Assembly: GCA_032622095.1 (NCBI GenBank)
Contig: CP136064.1
Span: forward strand, 114,504,004-114,568,003
Reading direction: 5' to 3'
Length of the DNA: 64,000 bases
Origin: Siphonodentalium dalli
Taxonomy: Eukaryota > Mollusca > Scaphopoda > Gadilida > Siphonodentaliidae
The position numbers were made by a program, and so were the translations under genes. This document shows positions 45,826 to 57,946 of the stretch, piece by piece. Numbering within the stretch: position 1 is the stretch's first letter; each line of letters opens with the position of its first letter. The notes under the pieces are model-generated. The model worked only from the letters and a program-made list of their open reading frames with translations. It ran no database searches and was not told where the DNA came from.

Positions 45826-48800
45826 TTCGGGATGACCCATATAACCAATATTTCGAACTGCGTGTGGTCCTTTTCACAGCGGTCAATGTAGTCCAACTTC
45901 AATCCATATATTTGTCAATTAAGGGCGTATCCGCACTGTAGAATTGGTTCAAATGACTATAACTATCATATTTTGACCTATCACGATATTCACAAGTTCG
46001 GGATGACCCATATAACCAATATTTCGAACTGCGTGTGGTCCTTTTATTACACAACGGTCAATGTAGTCCATCTTCAACACCTGAATTTGTCAATTAAGGG
46101 CGTATCCGCACTGTAGAACTGGTTCAAATGACTATAAATATCATATTTTGACCTATCACGATATTCACAAATTCGGGATGACCCATATAACCACTATTTC
46201 GAACTGCGTGTGGTACTTTTATTACACCACTGTCAATGTAGTCCATCTTCAACCCATGAATTTGTCAATTAAGGGCGTATCCCTACTGTAGAATTGGTTC
46301 AAATGACTATAATTATCATATATTGACCTATCACGATATTCACAAATTCGGGATGACCCATATAACCACTATTTCGAACTGCGTGTGGTACTTTTATTAC
46401 ACCACTGTCAATGTAGTCCATCTTCAACCCATGAATTTGTCAATTAAGGGCGTATCCGCACTGTATAATTGGTTCAAATGACTATAACTATCATATTTTG
46501 ACCTATCACGATATTCACAAATTCGGGATGACCCATATAACCAATATTTCGAACTGCGTGTGGTCCTTTTATTACACAACGGTCAATGTAGTCCATCTTC
46601 AACACCTGAATTTGTCAATTAAGGGCGTATCCGCACTGTAGAACTGGTTCAAATGACTATAAATATCATATTTTGACCTATCACGATATTCACAAGTTCG
46701 GGATGACCCATATAACCAATATTTCGAACTGCGTGTGGTCCTTTTATTACACAACGGTGAATGTAGTCCAACTTCGATCCATATATTTGTCAATTAAGGG
46801 CGTATCCGCACTGTGAAATTTGCCCAAATGACTATAGCAGTAATATTTTGACCTATCACGATATTCACAAGTTCGGGATGACAATACAACCACTATTTCG
46901 AACTGCGTGTGGTACTTTTATTACACCACTGTCAACGTAGTCCATCTTCAACCCATGAATTTCTCAATTAAGGGCGTATCCGCACTGTAGAATTGGTTCA
47001 AATGACTATAACTATCATATTTTGACCTATCACGATATTCACAAGTTCGGGATGACCCATATAACCAATATTTCGATCTGCGTGTGGTCCTTTTCTTTCA
47101 CAGCGGTCAATGTAGTCCAACTTCAATCCATATATTTGTCAATTAAGGGCGTATCCGCACTGTAGAATTGGTTCAAATGACTATAACTATCATATTTTGA
47201 CCTATCACGATATTCACAAGTTCGGGATGACCCATATAACCAATATTTCGAACTGCGTGTGGTCCTTTTATTACACAACGGTCAATGTAGTCCATCTTCA
47301 ACACCTGAATTTGTCAATTAAGGGCGTATCCGCACTGTAGAACTGGTTCAAATGACTATAAATATCATATTTTGACCTATCACGATATTCACAAGTTCGG
47401 GATGACCCATATAACCACTATTTCGAACTGCATGTGGTACTTTTATTACACCACTGTCAATGTAGTCCATCTTCAACACATGAATTTGTCAATTAAGGGC
47501 GTATCCGCACTGTAGAATTGGTTCAAATGAATATTACTATCATATTTCGACCTATCACGGTATTCACAAGTTCGGGAATGACCATACAACCAATACTTCG
47601 AACTGCGTGTGGTCCTTTTATTACACAACGGTGAACGTAGTCCAACTTCGGTCCATATATATGTCAATTGAGGGCGTATCCGCACTGTGAAATTTGCCCA
47701 AATGACTATAGCAGTAATATTTTGACCTATCACGATATTCACAAGTTCGGGATGACCCATATAACCAATATTTCGAACTGCGTGTGGTCCTTTTATTACA
47801 CAACGGTGAATGTAGTCCAACTTCGATCCATATATTTGTCAATTAAGGGCGTATCCGCACTGTGAAATTTGCCCAAATGACTATAGCAGTAATATTTTGA
47901 CCTATCACGATATTCACAAGTTCGGGATGACCATACTGCCACTATTTCGAACTGCGTGTGGTACTTTTATTACACCACTGTCAACGTAGTCCATCTTCAA
48001 CCCATGAATTTCTCAATTAAGGGCGTACCCGCACTGTAGAATTGGTTCAAATGACTATAACTATCATATTTTGACCTATCACGATATTCACAAGTTCGGG
48101 ATGACCCATATAACCAATATTTAGATCTGCGTGTGGTCCTTTTCTTTCACAGCGGTCAATGTAGTCCAACTTCAATCCAAATATTTGTCAATTAAGGGCG
48201 TATCCGCACTGTAGAATTGGTTCAAATGACTATAACTATCATATTTTGACCTATCACGATATTCACAAGTTCGGGATGACCCATATAACCAATATTTCGA
48301 ACTGCGTGTGGTCCTTTTATTACACAACGGTCAATGTAGTCCATCTTCAACACCTGAATTTGTCAATTAAGGGCGTATCCGCACTGTAGAACTGGTTCAA
48401 ATGACTATAAATATCATATTTTGACCTATCACGATATTCACAAATTCGGGATGACCCATATAACCACTATTTCGAACTGCGTGTGGTACTTTGATTACAC
48501 CACTGTCAATGTAGTCCATCTTCAACCCATGAATTTGTCAATTAAAGGCGTATCCGTACTGTAGAATTGGTTCAAATGACTATAATTATCATATTTTGAC
48601 CTATCACGATATTCACAAATTCGGGATGACCCATATAACCACTATTTCGAACTGCGTGTGGTACTTTTATTACACCACTGTCAATGTAGTCCATCTTCAA
48701 CCCATGAATTTGTCAATTAAGGGCGTATCCGCACTGTAGAATTGGTTCAAATGACTATAACTATCATATTTTGACCTATCACGATATTCACAAATTCGGG

Positions 48801-51800
48801 ATGACCCATATAACCAATATTTCGAACTGCGTGTGGTCCTTTTATTACACAACGGTCAATGTAGTCCATCTTCAACACCTGAATTTGTCAATTAAGGGCA
48901 TATCCGCACTGTAGAACTGGTTCAAATGACTATAAATATCATATTTTGACCTATCACGATATTCACAAGTTCGGGATGACCCATATAACCAATATTTCGA
49001 ACTGCGTGTGGTCCTTATATTACACAACGGTGAATGTAGTCCAACTTCGATCCATATATTTGTCAATTAAGGGCGTATCCGCACTGTGAAATTTGCCCAA
49101 ATGACTATAGCAGTAATATTTTGACCTATCACGATATTCACAAGTTCGGGATGACAAAACAACCACTATTTCGAACTGCGTGCGGTACTTTTATTACACC
49201 ACTGTCAACGTAGTCCATCTTCAACCCATGAATTTCTCAATTAAGGGCGTATCCGCACTGTAGAATTGGTTCAAATGACTATAACTATCATATTTTGACC
49301 TATCACGATATTCACAAGTTCGGGATGACCCATATAACCAATATTTCGAACTGCGTGTGGTCCTTATATTACACAACGGTGAATGTAGTCCAACTTCGAT
49401 CCATATATTTGTCAATTAAGGGCGTATCCGCACTGTGAAATTTGCCCAAATGACTATAGCAGTAATATTTTGACCTATCACGATATTCACAAGGTTCGGG
49501 ATGACAAAACAACCACTATTTCGAACTGCGTGCGGTACTTTTATTACACCACTGTCAACGTTAGTCCATCTTCAACCCATGAATTTCTCAATTAAGGGCG
49601 TATCCGCACTGTAGAATTGGTTCAAATGACTATAACTATCATATTTTGACCTATCACGATATTCACAAGTTCGGGATGACCCATATAACCAATATTTCGA
49701 TCTGCGTGTGGTCCTTTTCTTTCACAGCGGTCAATGTAGTCCAACTTCAATCCATATATTTGTCAATTAAGGGCGTATCCGCACTGTAGAATTGGTTCAA
49801 ATGACTATAACTATCATATTTTGACCTATCACGATATTCACAAGTTCGGGATGACCATATAACCAATATTTCGAACTGCGTGTGGTCCTTTTATTACACA
49901 ACGGTCAATGTAGTCCATCTTCAACACCTGATTTGTCAATTAAGGGCGTATCCGCACTGTAGAACTGGTTCAAATGACTATAAATATCATATTTTGACTT
50001 ATCACGATATTCACAAGTTCGGATGACCCATATAACCACTATTTCGAATGCATGTGGTACTTTTATTACACCACTGTCAATGTAGTCCATCTTCAACACA
50101 TGAATTTGTCAATTAAGGGCGTATCCGCACTGTAGAATTGGTTCAAATGAATATTACTATCATATTTCGACCTATCACGGTATTCACAAGTTCGGGAGAT
50201 GACCATACAACCAATACTTCGAACTGCGTGTGGTCCTTTTATTACACAACGGTGAATGTAGTCCAACTTCGGTCCATATATTTGTCAATTGAGGGGCGTA
50301 TCCGCACTGTGAAATTTGCCCAAATGACTATAGCAGTAATATTTTGACCTATCACGATATTCACAAGTTCGGGATGACCCATATAACCAATATTTCGAAC
50401 TGCGTGTGGTCCTTTTATTACACAACGGTGAATGTAGTCCAACTTCGATCCATATATTTGTCAATTAAGGGGCTATCCGCACTGTGAAATTTGCCCAAAT
50501 GACTATAGCAGTAATATTTTGACCTATCACGATATTCACAAGTTCGGGATGACCATACTACCACTATTTCGAACTGCGTGTGGTACTTTTATTACACCAC
50601 TGTCAACGTAGTCCATCTTCAACCCATGAATTTCTCAATTAATGGCGTATCCGCACTGTAGAATTGGTTCAAATGACTATAACTATCATATTTTGACCTA
50701 TCACGATATTCACAAGTTCGGGATGACCCATATAACCAATATTTCGATCTGCGTGTGGTCCTTTTCTTTCACAGCGGTCAATGTAGTCCAACTTCAATCC
50801 AAATATTTGTCAATTAAGGGCGTATCCGCACTGTAGAATTGGTTCAAATGACTATAACTATCATATTTTGACCTATCACGATATTCACAAGTTCGGGATG
50901 ACCCATATAACCAATATTTCGAACTGCGTGTGGTCCTTTTATTACACAACGGTCAATGTAGTCCATCTTCAACACCTGAATTTGTCAATTAAGGGCGTAT
51001 CCGCACTGTAGAACTGGTTCAAATGACTATAAATATCATATTTTGACCTATCACGATATTCACAAGTTCGGGATGACCCATATAACCACTATTTCGAACT
51101 GCATGTGGTACTTTTATTACACCACTGTCAATGTAGTCCATCTTCAACACATGAATTTGTCAATTAAGGGCGTATCCGCACTGTAGAATTGGTTCAAATG
51201 AATATTACTATCATATTTCGACCTATCACGGTATTCACAAGTTCGGGAATGACCATACAACCAATACTTCGAACTGCGTGTGGTCCTTTTATTACACAAC
51301 GGTGAATGTAGTCCAACTTCGGTCCATATATTTGTCAATTGAGGGCGTATCCGCACTGTGAAATTTGCCCAAATGACTATAGCAGTAATATTTTGACCTA
51401 TCACGATATTCACAAGTTCGGGATGACCCATATAACCAATATTTCGAACTGCGTGTGGTCCTTTTTATTACACAACGGTGAATGTAGTCCAACTTCGATC
51501 CATATATTTGTCAATTAAGGGCGTATCCGCACTGTGAAATTTGCCCAAATGACTATAGCAGTAATATTTTGACCTATCACGATATTCACAAGTTCGGGGA
51601 TGACCATACTACCACTATTTCGAACTGCGTGTGGTACTTTTATTACACCACTGTCAACGTAGTCCATCTTCAACCCATGAATTTCTCAATTAATGGCGTA
51701 TCCGCACTGTAGAATTGGTTCAAATGACTATAACTATCATATTTTGACCTATCACGATATTCACAAGTTCGGGATGACCCATATAACCAATATTTCGATC

Positions 51801-52899
51801 TGCGTGTGGTCCTTTTCTTTCACAGCGGTCAATGTAGTCCAACTTCAATCCAAATATTTGTCAATTAAGGGCGTATCCGCACTGTAGAATTGGTTCAAAT
51901 GACTATAACTATCATATTTTGACCTATCACGATATTCACAAGTTCGGGATGACCCATATAACCAATATTTCGAACTGCGTGTGGTCCTTTTATTACACAA
52001 CGGTCAATGTAGTCCATCTTCAACACCTGAATTTGTCAATTAAGGGCGTATCCGCACTGTAGAACTGGTTCAAATGACTATAAATATCATATTTTGACCT
52101 ATCACGATATTCACAAATTCGGGATGACCCATATAACCACTATTTCGAACTGCGTGTGGTACTTTTATTACACCACTGTCAATGTAGTCCATCTTTCAAC
52201 CCATGAATTTGTCAATTAAAGGCGTATCCGTACTGTAGAATTGGTTCAAATGACTATAATTATCATATTTTGACCTATCACGATATTCACAAATTCGGGA
52301 TGACCCAGTATAACCACTATTTCGAACTGCGTGTGGTACTTTTATTACACCACTGTCAATGTAGTCCATCTTCAACCCATGAATTTGTCAATTAAGGGCG
52401 TATCCGCACTGTAGAATTGGTTCAAATGACTATAACTATCATATTTTGACCTATCACGATATCACAAATTCGGGATGACCCATATAACCAATATTTCGAA
52501 CTGCGTGTGGTCCTTTTATTACACAACGGTCAATGTAGTCCATCTTCAACACCTGAATTTGTCAATTAAGGGCGTATCCGCACTGTAGAACTGGTTCAAA
52601 TGACTATAAATATCATATTTTGACCTATCACGATATTCACAAGTTCGGGATGACCCGTATAACCACTATTTCGAACTGCGTGTGGTACGTTTATTACACC
52701 ACTGTCAATGTAGTCCATATTCAACACATGAATTTGTCAATTAAGGGCGTATCCGAACTGTAGAATTGGTTCAAATGACTATTACTATCATATTTCGACC
52801 TATCACGGTATTCACAAGTTCGGGATGACCCATATAACCAATATTTAGAACTGCGTGTGGTACTTTTATTACACCACTGTCAATGTAGTCCATCTTCAA
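45823..52899. repeat. Satellite A, 175-bp monomer array (about 40 units)
   Basis: TGACCTATCACGATATTCAC starts at 45974, 46149, 46324, 46499 and 46674, a strict 175-bp period close to nucleosomal length. Monomers differ by diagnostic variants (AAATTCGGG or AAGTTCGGG; CCTTTTATTACACAACGG or ACTTTTATTACACCACTG; TAGAATTGG or GAAATTTGCCC). These recur in blocks spaced ~350, ~1050, ~2270 and ~3670 bp, that is about 2, 6, 13 and 21 monomers. The many 60-70-codon ORFs on both strands are repeat shadows. Confidence 0.95.
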
Positions 52900-54118
52900 G
52901 TCTTTACGTCAGTTAAACAATGTAGAATTTTATAAAAAGATAGATTCAGTTATTTGGCCAAAAAATATTTAAAAATTTAACGATGTTCTCAACAAACTTT
53001 ATGAAAAAGACATCATTGACAGAAAGGAGTTAGGACATCTTTGTGCCAAACGCAGCTCTAGAACTAGGAGATTCTATATGAGTATTAAAATACATAAGCC
53101 CGTGGAATCGTGGACAGACACTCTCACACCTCCAGGCCGACCGATCATTTCGGATTGCAATTCCGAGTCATACAATCTTTCAAGATATATTGACTTTTTC
53201 CTAAAACCAGTCGCAAAACCGGCACCCCAGTTACATAAAAAACACAGAGGACTTACTCGCTAAACTTTCGCAAATTACAATCCCAAGTGATGCTCTCCTG
53301 GTCTCGTTCGATGTCAAAAATATGTATACGAATATTCCAATCGAAGAAGGCATCACAGCGGTCGAACGTGCGTTCGAATTTTATTCTGACTACCGCCGGC
53401 CCACGAAAGAAATTCTTGAGTTCTTAAAAATTTCGCTCGAAGGCAATGACTTTGAGTTCAACGGAGAAATTTACCAACAAATAAAGGGGGGTTAGTATGG
53501 GGAAAACGGTGGGCCCCAAACTTTAGCTCCATATTCATGGCACAGTGGGAGGATGAGGCACTAGCAAATTGCCCAAAACAGCCCCTCACATATCTACGAT
53601 ACCTCGATGACATTTTCTTGGTATGGCCTCATTCCGTAGCAGATTTGGACCAATTTTTTAATATTTTGAATAATCACTCTCCACACATCAAGCTCACACG
53701 CACGCAATCAGAAACATCCATCGATTTCCTGGACCTCACCATTTTTAAGGGGGAACAATTTAAAGCTAATTCAATTCTCGACACCAAGGTATATTTCAAA
53801 CCGAGTGATTCACATCAACTCCTGGACAAACATTCATTCCATCCACCTCATACATTCAAGGGGATAATCAAAATCACAAGTCATCAGGTTCCATAGAAAC
53901 AGTAGCAGTCTGACATCTTTCAATCAAGCATGTAATACACTGTTCCTGGCCTTGCGCTCGCGGGGATACTCGAAGAGATTCCTCCGCAGCATAAAGTCCG
54001 AAACCATTTTCAAAATTGAAAACCCAACAATTTCTAACGATAATGAACATATACCTAAGAAAATAAGCATTCGGCGTCCCGTATTGGGTTCGGGATCTTC
54101 TAAATTTTGCTCAAAAAA
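52900..54118 (+). mobile_element. Penelope-like element copy 0 (RT fragment)
   Basis: It corresponds to 59787-60989 of the intact copy. RT blocks FYMSIKIHKPVESWTDTLTP, SFDVKNMYTNIP and TYLRYLDDIFLVWPHS are legible in several frames. It begins abruptly after satellite monomer sequence (CCATCTTCAA) and stops at CTCAAAAAA, where copy 1 begins inside its ORF1. It lacks the GIY-YIG end. Besides single-base indels (GGGGGGTTAG, AAAATCACAAG) it has true substitutions relative to copies 1 and 2, so it is an older or separately evolved copy. Confidence 0.85.
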
Positions 54119-54119
54119 C

Positions 54120-56993
54120 GCCAGACCACAAACGCACAATAGACGAAATTAATCGAGCAGTTTCGGTCAGAAGAAAAAAGGACCAAATTATAATACTACC
54201 GAAAGCACCCTCCCATCTTTTCAAAACGTGCGTTTCAAAACATCCTAAATCTGAGGAGGTTCACTGGAATGAAGCGACTGCCAATCGCTTGTACAGGAAA
54301 TGGTTAGACAGCATTGACCTTGTGTGTCCTTTAAACTAAATCAGGGTAAGGGCAAAAGCCGCCCAGCGGACCTAGGCATGGGGACAAATATCGTTAACCT
54401 AACTGGTAACATGGTCCTCTCAGCCGATGAAAAATCACTGCTATCGCGCGGCTTAGCGTTTGTACCCACACCAGCAGATTTTGACAGAACAAAGATGAGA
54501 TTTGTGGATGACGAAACTGGCCAGGAATTTGGACCACCGTTCTTTAAGGACCACAAGGTGACCAATGAACTGAACGGTTCAAATCCGGGTCACACCTTTT
54601 TTCAGAAAACGTGCCTCTTTGACAAATTTAGGTATTCGAATGGAGCTCATAAACCTTTCAAAGACAAGACGGGCTGGGTCCCAGACGACAAACATGCTGA
54701 CCCGGCAATTGTCAGAGGCCGCTCGAATGTAACAGAAAGGGTTAAGGGCTTACACATTTACCATAATAAGCAAAATTTGTGTGCTTCAGAACGGCGGGCT
54801 CTGTTTAAATTTAAAAGAAAATTGTTATCAAGCCCGCCGACAAAGGCTCTGCGACGGTAATTATGTCCAGAGAAAATTATTATCAAAGAGGCTTTACGTC
54901 AGTTAAACAATGTAGAATTTTATAAAAAGATAGATTCAGTTATATTGCGCCAAAAAATATTAAAAAATTCAACGATGTTCTCAACAAACTTTATGAAAAA
55001 AGACATCATTGACAGAAAGGAAGTTAGGACATCTTTGTGCCAAACGCAAGCTCTAGAACTAGGAGATTCTATATGAGTATTAAAATACATAAGCCCGTGG
55101 AATCGTGGACAGACACTCTCACACCTCCAGGCCGACCGATCATTTCGGATTGCAATTCCGAGTCATACAATCTTTCGAAGATATATTGACTTTTTCCTAA
55201 AACCAGTCGCAAACCGGCACCCCAGTTACATAAAAAACACAGAGGACTTACTCGCTAAACTTTCGCAAATTAAAATCCCAAGTGATGCTCTCCTGGTCTC
55301 GTTCGATGTCAAAAATATGTATACGAATATTCCAATCGAAGAAGGCATCACAGCGGTCGAACGTGCGTTCGAATTTTATTCTGACCACCGCCGGCCCACG
55401 AAAGAAATTCTTGAGTTCTTAAAAATATCGCTCGAAGGCAATGACTTTGAGTTCCACGGAGAAATTTACCAACAAATCAAGGGGGTTAGTATGGGAAAAC
55501 GGTGGGCCCCAAACTTTAGCTCCATATTCATGGCACAGTGGGAGGATGAGGCACTAGCAAATTGCCCAAAACAGCCCCTCACATATCTACGATACCTCGA
55601 TGACATTTTCTTGGTATGGCCTCATTCCGTAGCAGATTTGGACCAATTTTTTAATATTTTGAATAATCACTCTCCACACATCAAGCTCACACGCACGCAA
55701 TCAGAAACATCCATCGATTTCCTGGACCTCACCATTTTTAAGGGGGAACAATTTAAAGCTAATTCAATTCTCGACACCAAGGTATATTTCAAACCGAGTG
55801 ATTCACATCAACTCCTGGACAAACATTCATTCCATCCACCTCATACATTCAAGGGGATAATCAAATCACAAGTCATCAGGTTCCATAGAAACAGTAGCAG
55901 TCTGACATCTTTCAATCAAGCATGTAATACACTGTTCCTGGCCTTGCGCTCGCGGGGATACTCGAAGAGATTCCTCCGCAGCATAAAGTCCGAAACCATT
56001 TTCAAAATTGAAAACCCAACAATTTCTAACGATAATGAACATATACCTCAGAAAATAAGCATTCGGCGTCCCGTATTGGGTTCGGGATCTTCTAAATTTT
56101 GCTCAAAAAAGGTCTGTAGTCTGAACAAAATGAACTACCTTAACACGGGCTCGTCTTTCTTCAGTCACCAGACCAAAAATGTTTATCGTATGTGCAACAA
56201 TTTGGATTGTGACTCTGAAAATCTTATTTACCTAATCACATGCAAGAGATGCAAAATGCAATATGTTGGAGAAACACAAAATTCAATAAAAAAGAGAATT
56301 CAAAGGCATCTCAGTGACATTTATAATGAGAAGGACACATTTGTTGCACAGCACTTTAATGTAGACGGTCACAGTGTCAGACTACACTTTAGTTTCCAAC
56401 CTATTGAACAAACCACTGTGACGGAATCTGTGGAAGAAACAACTATCCACCGCAAAGTAATGGAGGGGTATTGGATAGGGGAACTTCAGACCCTATGGCC
56501 TACAGGTATTAACCAACTAGCGGGTTATGGGACACCCAAAACCTTCGTGTGTTACCCACTGGTATACAACAGACATAACGTAGAAGTGGCTGGAATTCTC
56601 AAAGATGAGTTCAAGTCATTCGCTGACGAGCACGCCGAATTGTCGGATTCACGGGCAATAATTGCATACAAGAAAAATCCTAGTCTTCGGGATAAGTTAG
56701 TTCATTCATCGCTTCCTCAAATATCGGCTGATTAGCGACCATGTACCACTAAAACAGTTTAATCTGCTCAACGCGGGACCATTGCCTGCATACCCAAAAC
56801 AAAGCCATTCGGCTAATCCATTTCAAGCAAATTAATTTGTATCTCAACAAACAATATTGGACATTAATCCAATACACATCGGAACATTCCGACATCAAAA
56901 CAAAATCCAAATCTGGATGCGAAACTCCAGACACAAACTTAGGTTAAAAGATTTTCCCTGTGCCTATGCGTTCTTTCTCATAAAAATCATATT
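54120..56993 (+). mobile_element. Penelope-like element copy 1 (5'-truncated)
   Basis: It starts within the C-terminal part of ORF1 (CCAGACCACAAACGCACAAT, equivalent to 59013), keeps the ORF1/ORF2 overlap with TTTAAAC at 54330-54336, then ORF2 and 3' UTR. ORF2 is open at 54324-54860 and again at 55317-56735. Between about 54825 and 55200 it has several one-base insertions plus a short deletion (AATTTAAAAGAAAATTG where copy 2 has AAAAAGAATAGG). From about 55202 to 56993 I see no difference from copy 2. Confidence 0.85.
55317..56735 (+). pseudogene. Copy 1 ORF2, RT palm to GIY-YIG endonuclease
   Basis: This 472-codon open frame starts at the MYTNIP block of RT and runs to the normal end of the protein. 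It includes KGVSMGKRWAPNF, YLRYLDDIFLVW, SIDFLDLTIFK and the endonuclease part ENLIYLITCKRCKMQYVGET. The upstream half of the gene (54324-54860, plus a frameshifted gap) is damaged. The first Met here is internal, not a natural start. The damage is largely one-base insertions, so it may be a consensus artefact; otherwise this is a pseudogene. Confidence 0.8.
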
Positions 56994-57000
56994 AGGCTCG

Positions 57001-57600
57001 TGCCAGGTATACCAAGTTTGTTCTGTAAAATACAACTGTCACTTCACACTGTCGATGCGGATCCAGGCCCTGTGTATGCATGGGGGTTCTAATATTTATT
57101 TAACCACCCCCCCCTTTTTATACTTACTCTATCGGGGGAAAATTGTACAGAATATGGAGAAAATTCTTTGAACTTCCAGCATTCATTCGAATCACGGAGT
57201 TGAAACAGAACATCATATGTACGCCAGGGTCTACAAAATTTCACACCTTGTTCAGCAATCAATCATGAAACTGAATCAACTGAATCAAACTCCTGTTCAC
57301 GGCATTTTGACAATTCATATGTTTTCACCCAAATAACACTATAGTCCGGATATCGGGACCATTGCAAACTAATATCTGCTGTCCCGATCTTTGATTCTTT
57401 GTTAACACTACATCCTGTTGGTCGCATAAAATTACAACACACAACGACCCATACATCCCGATCTCTCTGTGTCAAAGGCACCACGCCGATATATCTGAGA
57501 ATATCAAATTACAGCGGATGTACTTTCACCCAATTTCTAAAAGATCCAAGTCCCCGCCACTTCCTTTGGAACAACGGGGAGGCGGATGGAATTAAGTCCC
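57001..57600 (+). other. Leader (pseudo-LTR region) of Penelope-like copy 2
   Basis: Sequence between the 3' UTR shared by both copies and the TATA-like box. Small ORFs on both strands are not recognisable. In Penelope-like elements the equivalent region between tandem copies acts as a pseudo-LTR. Whether it belongs to the end of copy 1 or the start of copy 2 cannot be decided here. Confidence 0.5.
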
Positions 57601-57607
57601 TGGACAG

Positions 57608-57614
57608 TATATAA
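57608..57614 (+). promoter_or_regulatory. TATA-like box upstream of the hammerhead-like motif
   Basis: TATATAA lies 40 bp before the GCC that opens the hammerhead-like motif and about 330 bp before the ORF1 ATG. It sits in a less AT-rich stretch (CCTGGACAG before, CCTCGCC after), which makes it slightly more credible than a random hit. No initiator is evident. Confidence 0.3.
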
Positions 57615-57653
57615 CCTCGCCAAAAACTACAGAGGTCAGGATTCGCATCCATA

Positions 57654-57689
57654 GCCCTGACGAAGAATATTGTTATTCGAAACGTTGGC
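57654..57689 (+). ncRNA. Hammerhead-ribozyme-like motif in the Penelope-like leader
   Basis: Read in order: GCC (57654-57656), CTGACGA core (57657-57663), stem II GAATA/TATTC (57665-57669 and 57674-57678) with TTGT loop, GAAA core (57679-57682), C-G as a minimal stem III, GTT as NUH cleavage triplet (57684-57686), GGC (57687-57689) pairing with the opening GCC as stem I. Minimal type I hammerheads with tiny stem III are known from Penelope-like elements. Deviations: an extra A (57664) between CTGACGA and stem II, only three stem I pairs, and U as cleavage base. Activity is unproven. Confidence 0.55.
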
Positions 57690-57946
57690 AAGACAGTGTG
57701 ACTCCCTATATATATTTGTGCTTTTTTCGACTCATCTGGATTATTTGTGTTTATTTCTCAGACTTCAGGTATTTTTTCTCGTTCAAGTTATTATTTTTCT
57801 TTAGGTATTTGTTTTATGTTTTTTTCTCTGTTTTCAATTGTGTATACATTTTATGTACATCATCTCTCATACATCATTCCATCATCTATCATATCACCAC
57901 TCACAGTCCGTATTTTGGTTCAAAATTCAAATCCTTGCTGAACAGT

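Noticed and set aside
54324-54860. GTG as a true start of ORF2 in copy 1 (and at 59212 in copy 2)
   Set aside because: GTG starts are not expected here. The frame is better explained by -1 frameshifting from ORF1 or by the later ATG.
57698-57946. Hydrophobic N-terminal extension of ORF1 as a signal peptide or membrane region
   Set aside because: The frame is open but has no ATG before 57947, and the T-rich leader makes Phe/Leu/Tyr codons by composition.
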